In this document: positions 37,301 through 45,542 of the stretch, one piece after another
Numbering within the stretch: the stretch's first letter is position 1
Layout: each line of letters starts with the position of its first letter
Source: Neorhizobium huautlense
GTDB lineage: Bacteria > Pseudomonadota > Alphaproteobacteria > Rhizobiales > Rhizobiaceae
Length of the DNA: 64,000 nucleotides
Reading direction: 5' to 3'
Assembly (NCBI RefSeq): GCF_030811685.1
Contig: NZ_JAUSRF010000020.1
Location: 34,863 to 98,862 of the forward strand
Notes under the pieces: generated by a model
Told to the model about the DNA's origin: nothing
Seen by the model: the letters and a program-made list of their open reading frames with translations, nothing else
Database searches by the model: none
Program-made: the position numbers and the translations under genes

Positions 37301-37828
37301 AAGTCCATCATCATCAAGGGCGCCAAGTCGCCGGAACGCCTTCTCGACGAAGTGTCCCTGTTCCTGCATCAGGTCGTGTCTGAATTGCCCGACGAGCAGC
37401 AGAAAATGATCCGCAAGGCGCGTAACCGCGACGCGCTCATGGAAGGCCGACGAATACTCATCGTCGAGGATGACGTCCGCAATGTCTACGCACTGACCAA
37501 CATCCTGGAACCGCGCGGCGCGATCATCGAAATCGCCCGTAACGGTCAGGAGGCCCTCGACAAGCTTGAGCAGGCCCAGGGTGATCCGGAAAAGGCTTTC
37601 GACCTTGTGCTGATGGATGTGATGATGCCGGTCATGGATGGCCTGACGGCAACCCGCGCCATCCGCAAGAAACCTGAATGGAAAAAACTTCCGATCATAA
37701 CCCTGACGGCCAAGGCCATGCCGGATGATCAGCAACGCTGCATCGAGGCAGGCGCCAACGATTATATGGCAAAACCGCTCGACGTGGAAAAGCTGCTCTC
37801 CCTCGTACGCGTGTGGATGCCCCGGTGA
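34391..37828 (+). CDS. Hybrid histidine kinase: CHASE3, GAF, HisKA, HATPase and three receivers
   Basis: A 1145-residue membrane hybrid kinase. Two membrane helices (about 22-42 and 195-215) flank a CHASE3 sensor containing the DAETGQRGFLLT motif. A GAF domain (about 235-385) and a long Gln/Glu-rich coiled coil (385-478) follow. HisKA has H485 in NMSHELRTPLN, then HATPase_c with NLLSNAFKF. Three receiver domains end the protein, with phospho-acceptor residues D802, D924 and D1076. This architecture suits a multi-input phosphorelay node. Its 3' end overlaps cheR. No DNA-binding output is attached. Confidence 0.92.
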   Translation: MKTSHAAAPSRRTLGLDPSVSFSLLTALAFFVISAGVSWYNVQTLRENNQRVVHSHEVIVGLSDLLSYIQDAETGQRGFLLTNSDRYLEPYNTAINAIPRRLDALASLISDNASQQQRLVALKSHVDGKLSELRETIELRRTQDAEAALAVVNSDRGKVEMDAVRAQLTAMRQEEARLRGLRLSEMESAYTTAFASSVLAGLLGVLLTVAIAVLVRQATLSRRRQNWLQSGEVALNTAVTGDRRTEDLGDSILDFLTRYTGAVAGAIFVKDDDQFQRVSTWGVPNSASIPDHFKAKEGLLGEAVTAGKPIIIEHLPDGYLAFGSALGADKPRHLMISPGSIDGAVNSVIELGFLRPVDDTILTLLDQASASIATAVRSAKYRSDLQNLLRETQRQAEQLQVQGEELRVSNEELEEQGRALKESQARLEQQQVELEQTNSQLEEQAQQLEGQRDDLERVNASVQLKARELEQASRYKSDFLANMSHELRTPLNSSLILAKLLADNPDENLTVEQVKYAQTIQSSGNDLLNLINDILDLSKIEAGHVDIRPEPVSLERLVGSLRQLFDPVAKSKGLGFEIEIAPEAPAVIETDPQRLEQVIKNLLSNAFKFTEKGKVVLSLRSAANDQLALAVTDTGIGISEDQQRNIFEAFHQADGTISRRFGGTGLGLSISRELVRLLGGVIHLTSRHNHGSTFTVVIPVSYDPSHVVSRDICTADPLATHQPEVIEEKPAIHAHSHQIVEDDRAVASDGRRTLLVIEDDDTFSSILRDLAREMGFRALVAGTAHEALELAKQHMPHAIVLDVGLPDQSGLSVLDRLKRDVRTRHIPIHIVSADDYTETALSLGAVGYIMKPVQREQLVEVLQKLDAKLSQGVHRVLIVEDNEVQREAVARLLTSHDVETVSAGTAAECLTLLKEQTFDCMVLDLSLPDASGYSLLETISGDSSHSFPPVIVYTGRVLSADEEQRLRRYSKSIIIKGAKSPERLLDEVSLFLHQVVSELPDEQQKMIRKARNRDALMEGRRILIVEDDVRNVYALTNILEPRGAIIEIARNGQEALDKLEQAQGDPEKAFDLVLMDVMMPVMDGLTATRAIRKKPEWKKLPIITLTAKAMPDDQQRCIEAGANDYMAKPLDVEKLLSLVRVWMPR

Positions 37829-38658
37829 TCGAGACATTTGAAAAGGTCGAGGACATCGAAATCCGGCTGCTGCTTGAAGCGCTTTACCTACGCTATCATT
37901 ACGACTTCCGGAATTATGCCACGGGATCGATCAAACGCCGTTTGCGCCAGGCGCGGGAACAACTGGGCTTTGCAACGATCTCGGCGATGCAGGAACGCGC
38001 CCTGCATGACGAAACCATGTTGCCTCGGCTGCTCGGCTATCTGACCGTCCAGGTCAGCGAGATGTTCCGGGATCCGGGCTATTTCCGAGCTATCCGCGAG
38101 GTCGTCGTGCCACATCTGAGGACCTATCCCTCTCTCAAGATCTGGATTGCCGGCTGCAGCGGCGGCGAGGAACTCTATTCACTGGTCATCCTGTTTCGGG
38201 AGGAAGGGCTGGAAGACCGGACGATCTTTTACGCCACCGATATCAATCAGGATGCATTACAGATCGCCGAAGCCGGCGTCTACGATGTCGATCGGATTCA
38301 GCTGTTCACCGAAAACCACCGTAAATCCGGGGGCAGGTCATCCCTGTCCGACTATTATAGTGCCGGTTATGGGCGGGTGTCGTTTGACCGGACATTGCGC
38401 GACCGCGTGGTGTTTTCCGATCATAGTCTTGTGACCGACGCGGTCTTTGGCGAAATGAACCTGATCTCATGCCGCAACGTCATGATCTATTTCGACAAGG
38501 CGTTGCAGGATCGCGCAGTCGGTCTGTTTCGCGATTCACTTGCCCGTAAGGGCTTTCTGGGCATCGGCGCCAAGGAAAGCCTTCGTTTTTCGGCACATGC
38601 AGACGACTTCAGCGAATTTGTCCGCCAGGAAAAAATATATCAGAGGATCGGCAAATGA
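37825..38658 (+). CDS. cheR: CheR-type protein glutamate methyltransferase
   Basis: A 277-residue CheR, which uses SAM to methylate glutamates on chemoreceptor-like proteins. The N-terminal helical domain (EIRLLLEALYLRYHYDFRNY, SIKRRLRQAREQLG) is followed by the SAM site WIAGCSGGEELYSLVILFRE and the NLISCRNVMIYF motif. I chose the GTG at 37825, which overlaps the kinase stop as GTGA; a GTG at 37813 is the alternative. It ends with an ATGA overlap into cheB, so the genes are translated together. Confidence 0.9.
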   Translation: MIETFEKVEDIEIRLLLEALYLRYHYDFRNYATGSIKRRLRQAREQLGFATISAMQERALHDETMLPRLLGYLTVQVSEMFRDPGYFRAIREVVVPHLRTYPSLKIWIAGCSGGEELYSLVILFREEGLEDRTIFYATDINQDALQIAEAGVYDVDRIQLFTENHRKSGGRSSLSDYYSAGYGRVSFDRTLRDRVVFSDHSLVTDAVFGEMNLISCRNVMIYFDKALQDRAVGLFRDSLARKGFLGIGAKESLRFSAHADDFSEFVRQEKIYQRIGK

Positions 38659-39224
38659 TACCAACCGATCCGAAAGCGGTGGTGATTGGAGCTTCTGCCG
38701 GCGCGCTGGAAGCTCTGACGAGCATCCTGCCGACGCTCTCGGGGGATTTTCGCCTTCCCATCATGGTCGTCGTGCATATCCCGCCCGACAAGCGCAGTGT
38801 ACTGGCAGAGCTGTTTGGCGCCAAATCCAGCATTGAGGTCATTGAGGTTGAAGACAAGGAGCCGATCCGGCCGGCGACGGCGTACTTCGCGCCACCGGAT
38901 TACCATCTTCTCGTCGAAGACCAGGGAACCCTCGGCCTGACCAATGAAGAGCCGGTCCTGTTCTCCAGACCTTCCATCGATGTGCTGTTTGAAAGCGCTG
39001 CAGATGTCTATGGAGCTGCGGTCGTCGCCGTGCTTCTGACCGGCGCAAATCACGATGGTGCCAAAGGCCTTGTAGCGATCGCGAGGGCTGGCGGCCATGT
39101 CATCATTCAGGATCCACAGACTGCATTTGCCGCTGCAATGCCCGAAGCGGGCCTGGCGTTGTGCCCCGACGCGACAGTTCTGTCGCTCGATGGCATATCT
39201 GAGTATTTGAGGAGGATCGGCTGA
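38655..39224 (+). CDS. cheB: Stand-alone CheB methylesterase domain
   Basis: A 189-residue protein made only of the CheB catalytic domain, lacking the N-terminal receiver found in classical CheB. The catalytic triad is visible: S14 in IGASAGALEAL, H41 in VVVHIPPDK and D134 in LLTGANHDGAKG. It would remove methyl groups added by the CheR next door. The absence of its own receiver suggests regulation in trans by the hybrid kinases on either side. ATG 38655 overlaps the cheR stop; the next gene starts one base after its stop. Confidence 0.9.
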   Translation: MIPTDPKAVVIGASAGALEALTSILPTLSGDFRLPIMVVVHIPPDKRSVLAELFGAKSSIEVIEVEDKEPIRPATAYFAPPDYHLLVEDQGTLGLTNEEPVLFSRPSIDVLFESAADVYGAAVVAVLLTGANHDGAKGLVAIARAGGHVIIQDPQTAFAAAMPEAGLALCPDATVLSLDGISEYLRRIG

Positions 39225-39225
39225 T

Positions 39226-40767
39226 ATGGGCCAGGTTTCGTTTCTTTTGGTGGACGATCTCGAGGAGAACCTGATCTCTCTCGAGGCTTTGCTTCGTCGT
39301 GACGGTCTCAACTTGCTGAAGGCCCGCTCCGGCGACCAGGCGCTGGAACTTCTCCTGGAACATGACGTGGCGCTCGCCCTGATCGACGTTCAGATGCCCG
39401 GGCTCAATGGCTTCGAACTGGCCGAACTCATGCGTGGAAATGAACGCACGCGCCGGGTGCCGATCATTTTCGTCACGGCTGGGAATACAACCGATAGCCG
39501 GTGGCGGTTTCAGGGCTACGAGGCGGGCGCCGTCGATTTCATTCAAAAGCCGATCGAGCCGGATGTTCTGCGCAGCAAGGCGGAGGTTTTTTTCGAGCTT
39601 TATCGCCAACGCCAGCAGATCGCAGCGCAGCGTGACGAGTTGCAACAGCAGGCCGAGGCGCTGAAGGATGCCGATCGTCGCAAGGACGAGTTTCTGGCCA
39701 CGCTGGCGCACGAATTGCGCAACCCGCTGGCGCCGCTGCGGAATGGACTCGACATTCTGCAACGCAATCCCGGCGGCGTGAATGCCGCCGAGATCCGCAA
39801 CATGATGGATCGACAGCTAGTCCATCTGGTCAGACTTATCGATGACCTTCTCGATGTATCACGTGTCAGCCAGGGTAAAATCGAACTCCGGAAAAACACG
39901 GTGCGCATCGATGACATCATCAGGACGGCGGTGGAATCCAGCCGACCTCTGATTGATGGTGCTGACCACAAGTTGACAATCGAGATGCCAAGCGATGTCT
40001 CGTGGGTGGACGGTGATCAGGTGCGATTGTCGCAAGCGATTTCGAACCTTTTGAACAATGCGGCCAAATACACACCCGAAGGTGGGCTGATCGATCTCCA
40101 TGTGAGCCGCGATGGACAGCAGGTGATTATTCGGGTGACTGACAACGGCGTCGGCATTCCGTTAGACATGCAATCAAAGGTCTTTCAACTGTTCACGCAA
40201 ATCGACGATCATTTGCAGCGATCGCAGGGCGGGTTGGGTATCGGTCTTGCACTGGTCCGGCAACTAGTCGAAATGCACGGTGGATCGGTTGACGCCTATA
40301 GCGCCGGACCCAACAAAGGGAGCCGGTTTACGATCAGGCTTCCGATAGCGGCTGCGCCCGAGCAGCCGCAGGTGGCCACCCAGCAGAAACAAGGGATGGA
40401 ATCCTTTCGTTCACTTAAAGTGCTTGTGGTCGATGACAACCCGATTATCGCCGACACGCTGGGCATGATGTTGGAAGACATCGGCCACGAGTTCGAAGCA
40501 GTCCATGATGGCCGTGAGGCTCTGGATGCCGCACGGCACTATCGTCCCGATGTTATTCTGCTGGATATCGGTCTGCCGGGAATGAACGGTTACGAGGTCT
40601 GCAAGGCCTTTCGCGGCGAGCCAGAGTTCGAACACACGCCGATCATCGCCCAGACCGGTTGGGGTCAGGATCGCGACAAGGAGCTGGCGACGGAGGCCGG
40701 GTTCAATTTCCACCTGACAAAACCCGTCCCCCTGGAGCAACTCCAGAAGGTGTTTGCCGCGCTGTAG
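39226..40767 (+). CDS. Hybrid kinase with N- and C-terminal receivers
   Basis: A 513-residue soluble protein ordered receiver, HisKA, HATPase_c, receiver. The first receiver has D54 in ALALIDVQMPG. HisKA has H162 in LAHELRNPLAP, and the ATPase has NLLNNAAKYTPEGG and GGLGIGLALVRQLVEMHGG. The final receiver has VILLDIGLPGMNG. With no membrane segment or sensor of its own, it probably takes phosphate or signal from the upstream kinase. It is the last gene of the operon, one base after cheB. Confidence 0.92.
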   Translation: MGQVSFLLVDDLEENLISLEALLRRDGLNLLKARSGDQALELLLEHDVALALIDVQMPGLNGFELAELMRGNERTRRVPIIFVTAGNTTDSRWRFQGYEAGAVDFIQKPIEPDVLRSKAEVFFELYRQRQQIAAQRDELQQQAEALKDADRRKDEFLATLAHELRNPLAPLRNGLDILQRNPGGVNAAEIRNMMDRQLVHLVRLIDDLLDVSRVSQGKIELRKNTVRIDDIIRTAVESSRPLIDGADHKLTIEMPSDVSWVDGDQVRLSQAISNLLNNAAKYTPEGGLIDLHVSRDGQQVIIRVTDNGVGIPLDMQSKVFQLFTQIDDHLQRSQGGLGIGLALVRQLVEMHGGSVDAYSAGPNKGSRFTIRLPIAAAPEQPQVATQQKQGMESFRSLKVLVVDDNPIIADTLGMMLEDIGHEFEAVHDGREALDAARHYRPDVILLDIGLPGMNGYEVCKAFRGEPEFEHTPIIAQTGWGQDRDKELATEAGFNFHLTKPVPLEQLQKVFAAL

Positions 40768-40909
40768 GCCGCTTCGGGTCGCGCAGACGGTTCAGTGGCC
40801 ATCCGGGAACGCTCGACATCTTCGTCATGCGGCGCTTGATCTGAGCACGCGTCCTTCCCGGCGGCCCGCATTGTCCGAAGGCGAGGTAGCGTCTTTTGGT
40901 TTCGTTCCC

Positions 40910-41026
40910 GGCATGCATGCCGGTGATGTGATGGGCCACGAGACGATGGGCGAAGTCGTGGAGGTTGGTCGTGGCAATTCCAAGCTGAAGGTCGGCGATC
41001 GGGTCGTGGCTCCCTTCACGATTTCC
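40910..41026 (+). pseudogene. Internal fragment of a zinc alcohol/formaldehyde dehydrogenase
   Basis: Reads GMHAGDVMGHETMGEVVEVG followed by KLKVGDRVVAPFTIS, the zinc-ligand GHE block and the next beta strand of the zinc-dependent dehydrogenase family. Both the N-terminus and everything after PFTIS are missing. It joins directly to a piece of a different gene on the other strand. Confidence 0.7.
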
Positions 41027-41145
41027 ACTTCATGGCCTGCCCTGCACTTCGATTTCACCCAGCTATCGCTTCGTCCGGATTGATAAGGCGCATCCAGCTT
41101 CTTCGACACGATGCCTTCCAGCGACAGTTTGCAGGCCGAGCGCAA
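41022..41145 (-). pseudogene. Internal fragment of a LigD-type ATP-dependent DNA ligase
   Basis: Minus-strand frame reads CKLSLEGIVSKKLDAPYQSG then RSDSWVKSKCRAGHEVEI. This is the nucleotidyltransferase motif region EGIVSK and WVKxKC of LigD-like ligases. Nothing of the flanking ligase sequence remains, so the gene is not functional. Confidence 0.7.
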
Positions 41146-41183
41146 GACGGCATCGCCGCCGGTTTCAAAATGGTCGACATAAC

Positions 41184-41495
41184 GAATACGACCGTTTCCG
41201 CGGCATCGAAGGAACGCGCGATGTCGTGCTGATGTCAGAGCATGACATTGCCGCCTCCGGATTTCATGAGGGGCAGACAGTTGCGCTCGTCAGCGATTTT
41301 GCTGATGGCAAACATCGGCAGCTCTCCGGCCTGACGATCGTCGCTCACAAACTGCCGCGCGGTACGATCGGTGCATATTACCCGGAATGTAACGTGCTGA
41401 ACGCGATCGATCACCACGACGAAATGTCGAAAACGCCGGCCGCCAAAGCGATCCCCGTGCGGATCGTCGCGGACCGTGCCGTTGCCATCCAATAA
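41184..41495 (+). pseudogene. 3' remnant of an FdhF/YdeP-type molybdopterin oxidoreductase
   Basis: The frame reads EYDRFRGIEGTRDVVLMSEH, then GQTVALVSDFADGKHRQLSG and PRGTIGAYYPECNVLNAIDH, ending PAAKAIPVRI plus a short tail. This is the C-terminal molybdopterin dinucleotide-binding end of FdhF/YdeP oxidoreductases. The catalytic bulk upstream is absent. About 100 residues remain open; it might still be translated from an internal start at 41226 or 41232. Confidence 0.65.
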
Positions 41496-41515
41496 CAATC
41501 CATGGAGGAATGACG

Positions 41516-41692
41516 ATGGGAAACCCGAAAGATGACGCGAAGGGGCAATACGCCCCTTCACAGGCAGATCCCAAGGCCGATGGTGTACACAGCGCTAAGC
41601 CTACCGTTATCACCGGGTCTGAAGATGCGACCGTTCACAACAAGCCACCCAAGCCTAAAAAAGAAGGTCCGCGTCCTGCAGATGAGAAATAG
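41516..41692 (+). CDS. Small hydrophilic protein (58 aa)
   Basis: A 58-residue Lys/Pro/Asp-rich protein starting MGNPKDDAKGQYAPSQADPK and ending EGPRPADEK. It has almost no hydrophobic residues, so it is probably disordered, as are many desiccation- or stress-related small proteins. GGAGG lies seven bases before ATG 41516; the ATG at 41510 is too close to that site. No family recognised. Confidence 0.55.
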   Translation: MGNPKDDAKGQYAPSQADPKADGVHSAKPTVITGSEDATVHNKPPKPKKEGPRPADEK

Positions 41693-41789
41693 ATCAAAGC
41701 ACCTTGCTTTCGGCCCATTCTCGCGTGTTAAGGACGCGACGGCTCACTGAAAGTGCGGCTCTTGCAGAACGTCACGATATCGATTGAAC

Positions 41790-42446
41790 TTAGGGACCGC
41801 TTTGGTTGTCGAGATCGGCCATGATAAACAACAGCCCGGCAACCATTGCCGCGTAGGCACTGAGTTCGGCGATTTCCTCTACGAGCTGAGCGACACCACC
41901 TTCAAGGATACGGTCGAGAGGCACGAGCGGGAGGTGACCCTCGGCAGACGTTGAAACCAGCATTGCCGTCAGAGTAAATATGAGCGACCAGAAGGGTACC
42001 CCGCGGTGCTTGAAAAATCTGATAACTGCTCTTGCTGTGGGCGTGAACGTGACCACTGTGATGCAGAGGATAATCAGACCGGTTACAACCGGAGCCACTA
42101 TAGGCTTGTACCAGAGACCCCGTGACGCATAGAGAGGGCCATGCTCCCCCATGCTCGTTGGTTCAAGGAAAACGGCGCCCCAGCTCAGCTCACGTCCGAT
42201 AACGATGAGAAGGATCGGTGCGGCCGCAAAACCAAACCATCGCCCCGCGGATCTCGACCGATACGAAAACCAAAAGGAAGCGACTAACCCGGCGAAAAGA
42301 ATCACGACTTGAGTATTCTCCACCGGTTGGTTTTCATATCCCCACCAAGTCGGGAGTAAGATCGCAAGCGGGTATGCTGAGATCAGAACCAGGATAGCGG
42401 AAATGAGGAGCGCCGAAGCAATTGAGCGGAGTACATGCGTATTCAT
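41790..42446 (-). CDS. Integral membrane protein (218 aa)
   Basis: A protein with about five or six membrane helices: SALLISAILVLISAYPLAIL, TQVVILFAGLVASFWF, FGFAAAPILLIVIG, PVVTGLIILCITVVTF, FWSLIFTLTAML and the last AYAAMVAGLLFIM. ATG 42446 is preferred over an upstream start because it begins just before the first helix. A conserved-looking GRELSWGAVF loop and EGGVAQLVEEIAEL segment stand between helices. I do not recognise the family. Confidence 0.7.
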   Translation of the reverse strand: MNTHVLRSIASALLISAILVLISAYPLAILLPTWWGYENQPVENTQVVILFAGLVASFWFSYRSRSAGRWFGFAAAPILLIVIGRELSWGAVFLEPTSMGEHGPLYASRGLWYKPIVAPVVTGLIILCITVVTFTPTARAVIRFFKHRGVPFWSLIFTLTAMLVSTSAEGHLPLVPLDRILEGGVAQLVEEIAELSAYAAMVAGLLFIMADLDNQSGP

Positions 42447-42539
42447 GATGGTCCGCCTACGCTCTTTCCGGGAGCTCCACAAGCTTCAATTCGCCGAGTT
42501 CACGGCTTAGCAGTCAGGCTTTTATTGCAATGAAGACAA

Positions 42540-42564
42540 GGAACTTATCGGCAAACTGCCCGTT
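42540..42564 (+). promoter_or_regulatory. EcfG-type promoter for the BA14K gene
   Basis: GGAAC at 42540-42544, 17 bases, GTT at 42562-42564, 52 bases before the start codon. Confidence 0.75.
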
Positions 42565-42591
42565 TCATGGCCTTGATCTCAGGAGACCTTC

Positions 42592-43005
42592 ATGAAAACC
42601 ATCACAAAGATTTTCAGCGCAATATCCTTGTCCACATTGATGACCTTCACGTCGCTTGGAGCAGCGTCTGCGATGCCTGTCCCTGCCGTGTCGGCGCCGC
42701 AGATCCAGAATGTTGAACAAGTGCAGTATCGCCATCATCGCCGTCACCATCGTGAGTGGCGACATCATCGTGGCGATCGTGGCTACTATAGACACCGCCA
42801 CCACCGCGGCCCGAGTGCCGGCGCTGTGATCGGAGGACTTGCTGCAGGCGCGATCATCGGCGGAGCGCTTGCGGCCCCACGCCAGTCGTATGGCAGCAGC
42901 CACGCCCAGTGGTGCTCGAACCGTTATCGCACCTATCGTGCATCGGATAATACCTACGTTCCGCGCGCTGGGGTTCGGGCCTATTGCAATTCGCCGTATA
43001 ACTGA
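42592..43005 (+). CDS. BA14K family secreted protein
   Basis: A 137-residue exported protein. Residues 1-27 are a signal peptide ending in AASA. A His/Arg-rich stretch (50-72) and a glycine zipper (GAVIGGLAAGAIIGGALAA) precede the BA14K signature at the C-terminus, HAQWCSNRYRTYRASDNTYV followed by YCNSPY. BA14K is a Brucella immunoreactive protein; rhizobia carry many paralogues of uncertain role in the envelope. AGGAG precedes the ATG and an EcfG-type promoter lies upstream. Confidence 0.88.
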   Translation: MKTITKIFSAISLSTLMTFTSLGAASAMPVPAVSAPQIQNVEQVQYRHHRRHHREWRHHRGDRGYYRHRHHRGPSAGAVIGGLAAGAIIGGALAAPRQSYGSSHAQWCSNRYRTYRASDNTYVPRAGVRAYCNSPYN

Positions 43006-43159
43006 CAATCCCGCAATTCCACATGGAATCGACAGCCTGCCATCTGGTGGGCTGTCTTCTATTATGCGCCCACGAGCATTGCTCCATTGTCGTCCCCAGA
43101 TCAGAGACGCTGTGTCAGTCACACAGATTGCTCGGCAGGGCCAGCCGCCGCACAATCAG

Positions 43160-43690
43160 TCACGTAAATTGCCTTGCGAGCATGTCAGCCCTGATGTTGC
43201 CCGGCGTTTCCGCGTGCCCCTTACACCATTGGATTTCGACGCTCGCATTATGAATGAGAAGCGTGTCGAGCTCTTGCCATAAAAGGGCATTCGGAATGCT
43301 TCGGCGCCGCGCATGAGCGTTGGCAGTGATCCGGTGCCACCCGTTATTTCGCCAAATCTTACGCCAACGATAGCAGCCCTCAACGACGTGTCGTGAATCC
43401 GTCCAGAGCCAGACACCCATGTTTTTGGCGTTTGCCTCGATCCACGCCATAGCCTTCGTAACCGCGAGCAACTCGAAGCGATTGTTGTCCATTCCCGGCT
43501 CGTATCCATTCTTCTCGAAGATCGGATCTCCGGCTAAGAGGACAATGAATGCCCATCCTCCTATCCGAGATGCTGCGTTGAACGAGCCATCGCTATAAAT
43601 CTCAAGAATCTTTGACGGGTCACGAGCATTACTGTGCAAGGATCGCACCGCCCAGTCGGAAAGGAGCCGAGATTGCTCCGCCAACGCCAT
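43160..43690 (-). CDS. Ribonuclease HI-like protein
   Basis: A 176-residue RNase H fold protein that would cut RNA in RNA-DNA hybrids. The catalytic acidic residues are present: D34 in IYSDGSFN, E73 in NRFELLAV, D98 in LWTDSRHVV and D169 in IRADMLARQ, with H159 in KGHAETPGN. It has about 28 extra N-terminal residues compared with typical RNase HI. The start is uncertain because the ATG at 43690 lies inside the upstream hydrolase gene (62-base overlap). It is probably an accessory copy beside a chromosomal rnhA. Confidence 0.82.
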   Translation of the reverse strand: MALAEQSRLLSDWAVRSLHSNARDPSKILEIYSDGSFNAASRIGGWAFIVLLAGDPIFEKNGYEPGMDNNRFELLAVTKAMAWIEANAKNMGVWLWTDSRHVVEGCYRWRKIWRNNGWHRITANAHARRRSIPNALLWQELDTLLIHNASVEIQWCKGHAETPGNIRADMLARQFT

Positions 43691-44723
43691 TGAGCACCAG
43701 CGCCCCAGTCCCGGCAACCGGATTGCTGAACCCCTGACGTAGCTGCGGATAAATTGCAGCAAGAGATGCAAATCGGTCGTGATTGGTTCCATTGAGCGAT
43801 GGGATGTTCGAGATATCAACTACCTCGATGTTTTCTTTGACCGCCAGCTCACGCGTACGTGGATCGTCAATATCGAGGGATCCGGCAGTGGCGGCCGATC
43901 CGGCAAGGCGTTTTGAAAGTGCTAGCGCGAGATCGTCCTTGGATGCCAGCACGACAATCGGTTTCGAAAGTTTTTCGGTAACGGACAACTGCTTGCGCAG
44001 CAGGTCAATGTCGATGTCGGGAGCCGCAAGAACCATCTGGTCGATAGATCGTAGTGCTTTCGTGTTTCCAGTCAGCGATAACTGGCGAACAGCCTCAACC
44101 GCCAGCCAGGCCCCCATGCTGTGGGCAAGGATGGTGGATTTCACCCCAGCCACGGACAGGTTCGACAGAACCGTTGTCAGATCGTCCCGGGCGAAGGCAG
44201 CCGAATCCTTGTCGGCGACGTAGCCGGTCACCTCTGCCTGCGAAGGCCAATCGAACAGGATTGCACGCTCCCCAACCTTGGAGTCCGCTGTCATCTGTGC
44301 AAGTCTGAACAGAGCTTCTTGATGGCTGTAATTGTAACCATGGACGAATATGCCAGCGTGACCGTGAGCGGGAGACCTTGAGGGACCGCGAGCAAGGGCT
44401 GCAAACTCCCGCGCCGTCAGTTCCCGCCTTGCGATAATTGCGAAAGTGTTGTGCGGGTCTGGCTTGGATTTCGGCCATTCGATTTTTGAGGGACGGTGAC
44501 CTGGAGGGATCGAAACGGTGACTTCCGCATAGCGTAATGTGTCTCCCCTGCCCGCGGTGTACGCGCCAGCCTTGCTCTGATCGGGAACGCGATCAGTTGC
44601 CACAAGGATCGAGACGGCCGTCGCTTTGGCGACAGGTGTCACTACGGTCAGGGTCTCGGGCCCGGGACGGGCACATGAAATCAGAGTAAAAAGTGTGATG
44701 GAAAGCGTGACTAGGCAGCGCAA
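43629..44723 (-). CDS. Alpha/beta hydrolase of the DUF900 family, probable lipoprotein
   Basis: A 364-residue serine-hydrolase-fold protein. The N-terminus has a short hydrophobic stretch with a lipobox-like LISC at residues 14-17. The DUF900 core shows GIFVHGYNYSHQEALFRLAQ, the nucleophile elbow ILAHSMGAWLAVEA with Ser in HSMG, and a C-terminal GTNHDRF with the probable catalytic His. The substrate is unknown. The apparent start is TTG at 44723. Its stop lies inside the RNase H gene, so the two are coupled. Confidence 0.8.
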   Translation of the reverse strand: MRCLVTLSITLFTLISCARPGPETLTVVTPVAKATAVSILVATDRVPDQSKAGAYTAGRGDTLRYAEVTVSIPPGHRPSKIEWPKSKPDPHNTFAIIARRELTAREFAALARGPSRSPAHGHAGIFVHGYNYSHQEALFRLAQMTADSKVGERAILFDWPSQAEVTGYVADKDSAAFARDDLTTVLSNLSVAGVKSTILAHSMGAWLAVEAVRQLSLTGNTKALRSIDQMVLAAPDIDIDLLRKQLSVTEKLSKPIVVLASKDDLALALSKRLAGSAATAGSLDIDDPRTRELAVKENIEVVDISNIPSLNGTNHDRFASLAAIYPQLRQGFSNPVAGTGALVLNGVGGAISAPFRLGGAILAQ

Positions 44724-44892
44724 CGGAAATAAGCTCGTGATTCTGATGTCAGCAACCTAACGGCAATCAGTTTTCGGGAAAATGGCGAATTCGCCATAGT
44801 GCCGATATCTCCACGGCTTTTGCACCCTCGTAAGCTCTCGCCAGTGCCATTTCGTCATCACCTATGACAGTACTTTGACGCTGACCAACCTC

Positions 44893-45525
44893 TCATAACT
44901 GCGCATTCAGCTCTTTCAATAGCCTTTTACGCTCACGCCTGCGCGTTATCTGACGGGTCAAGGCCTCGGATGCTCGTAGCCCCGCCCCATTGGGTGCTCC
45001 GGCGACATCGAACTTACGCGATGCCCCGATGAGCAAGTCTTCAGACCCGTATATTCCCAATATGATTATCTCGATGGTCTCCGCATACTCCTCGAGCTTC
45101 CTGCGCAGTTCGTCGCCGTTTTCGATCGCAGTCGACTCCGCATATTCCAGGATGCAGTCAAAGGTCCCCATATCGACCATTGTGCCAGGCTGAAGTGGCC
45201 CCTGGCGTGTCATGCGCTGCCATCCAGTCGCAATGCCTGATCGACGAATATCTTCTGCGTCAGTGATATAAGCCGTATACGTTTTCCCGTCGGCAAGGAC
45301 TTTTGCCACAACGCTCTGGATATGGACGGGTTCTTTGCTCATGTTGGTTACAAGGCAATGTGCGTTCAAAGCTCGCCCTTCCCCGTGATTAATGACCAGC
45401 ATAGGCTTTATCTGCCGATGATGTCCCCCCACAAATATCTGAAGATAGACCGCCCAGATGCATAATGTGCCGATGCTGGCAGCGGCCGAGACGATTGGAG
45501 CGATTGTCAGCAATGATTCCAGCAT
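44893..45525 (-). CDS. Membrane-anchored hypothetical protein (210 aa)
   Basis: One N-terminal membrane helix (about residues 5-30, APIVSAAASIGTLCIWAVYL) is followed by a cytoplasmic or periplasmic domain with a beta-rich part (MLVINHGEGRALNAHCLVTN, VHIQSVVAKVLADGK) and a basic helical C-terminus (RQITRRRERKRLLKELNAQL). I do not recognise a family. It lies 17 bases after the hydrolase at 45543 and may share its transcript. Confidence 0.65.
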   Translation of the reverse strand: MLESLLTIAPIVSAAASIGTLCIWAVYLQIFVGGHHRQIKPMLVINHGEGRALNAHCLVTNMSKEPVHIQSVVAKVLADGKTYTAYITDAEDIRRSGIATGWQRMTRQGPLQPGTMVDMGTFDCILEYAESTAIENGDELRRKLEEYAETIEIIILGIYGSEDLLIGASRKFDVAGAPNGAGLRASEALTRQITRRRERKRLLKELNAQL

Positions 45526-45542
45526 GGTTATCTTTTGGGAAC

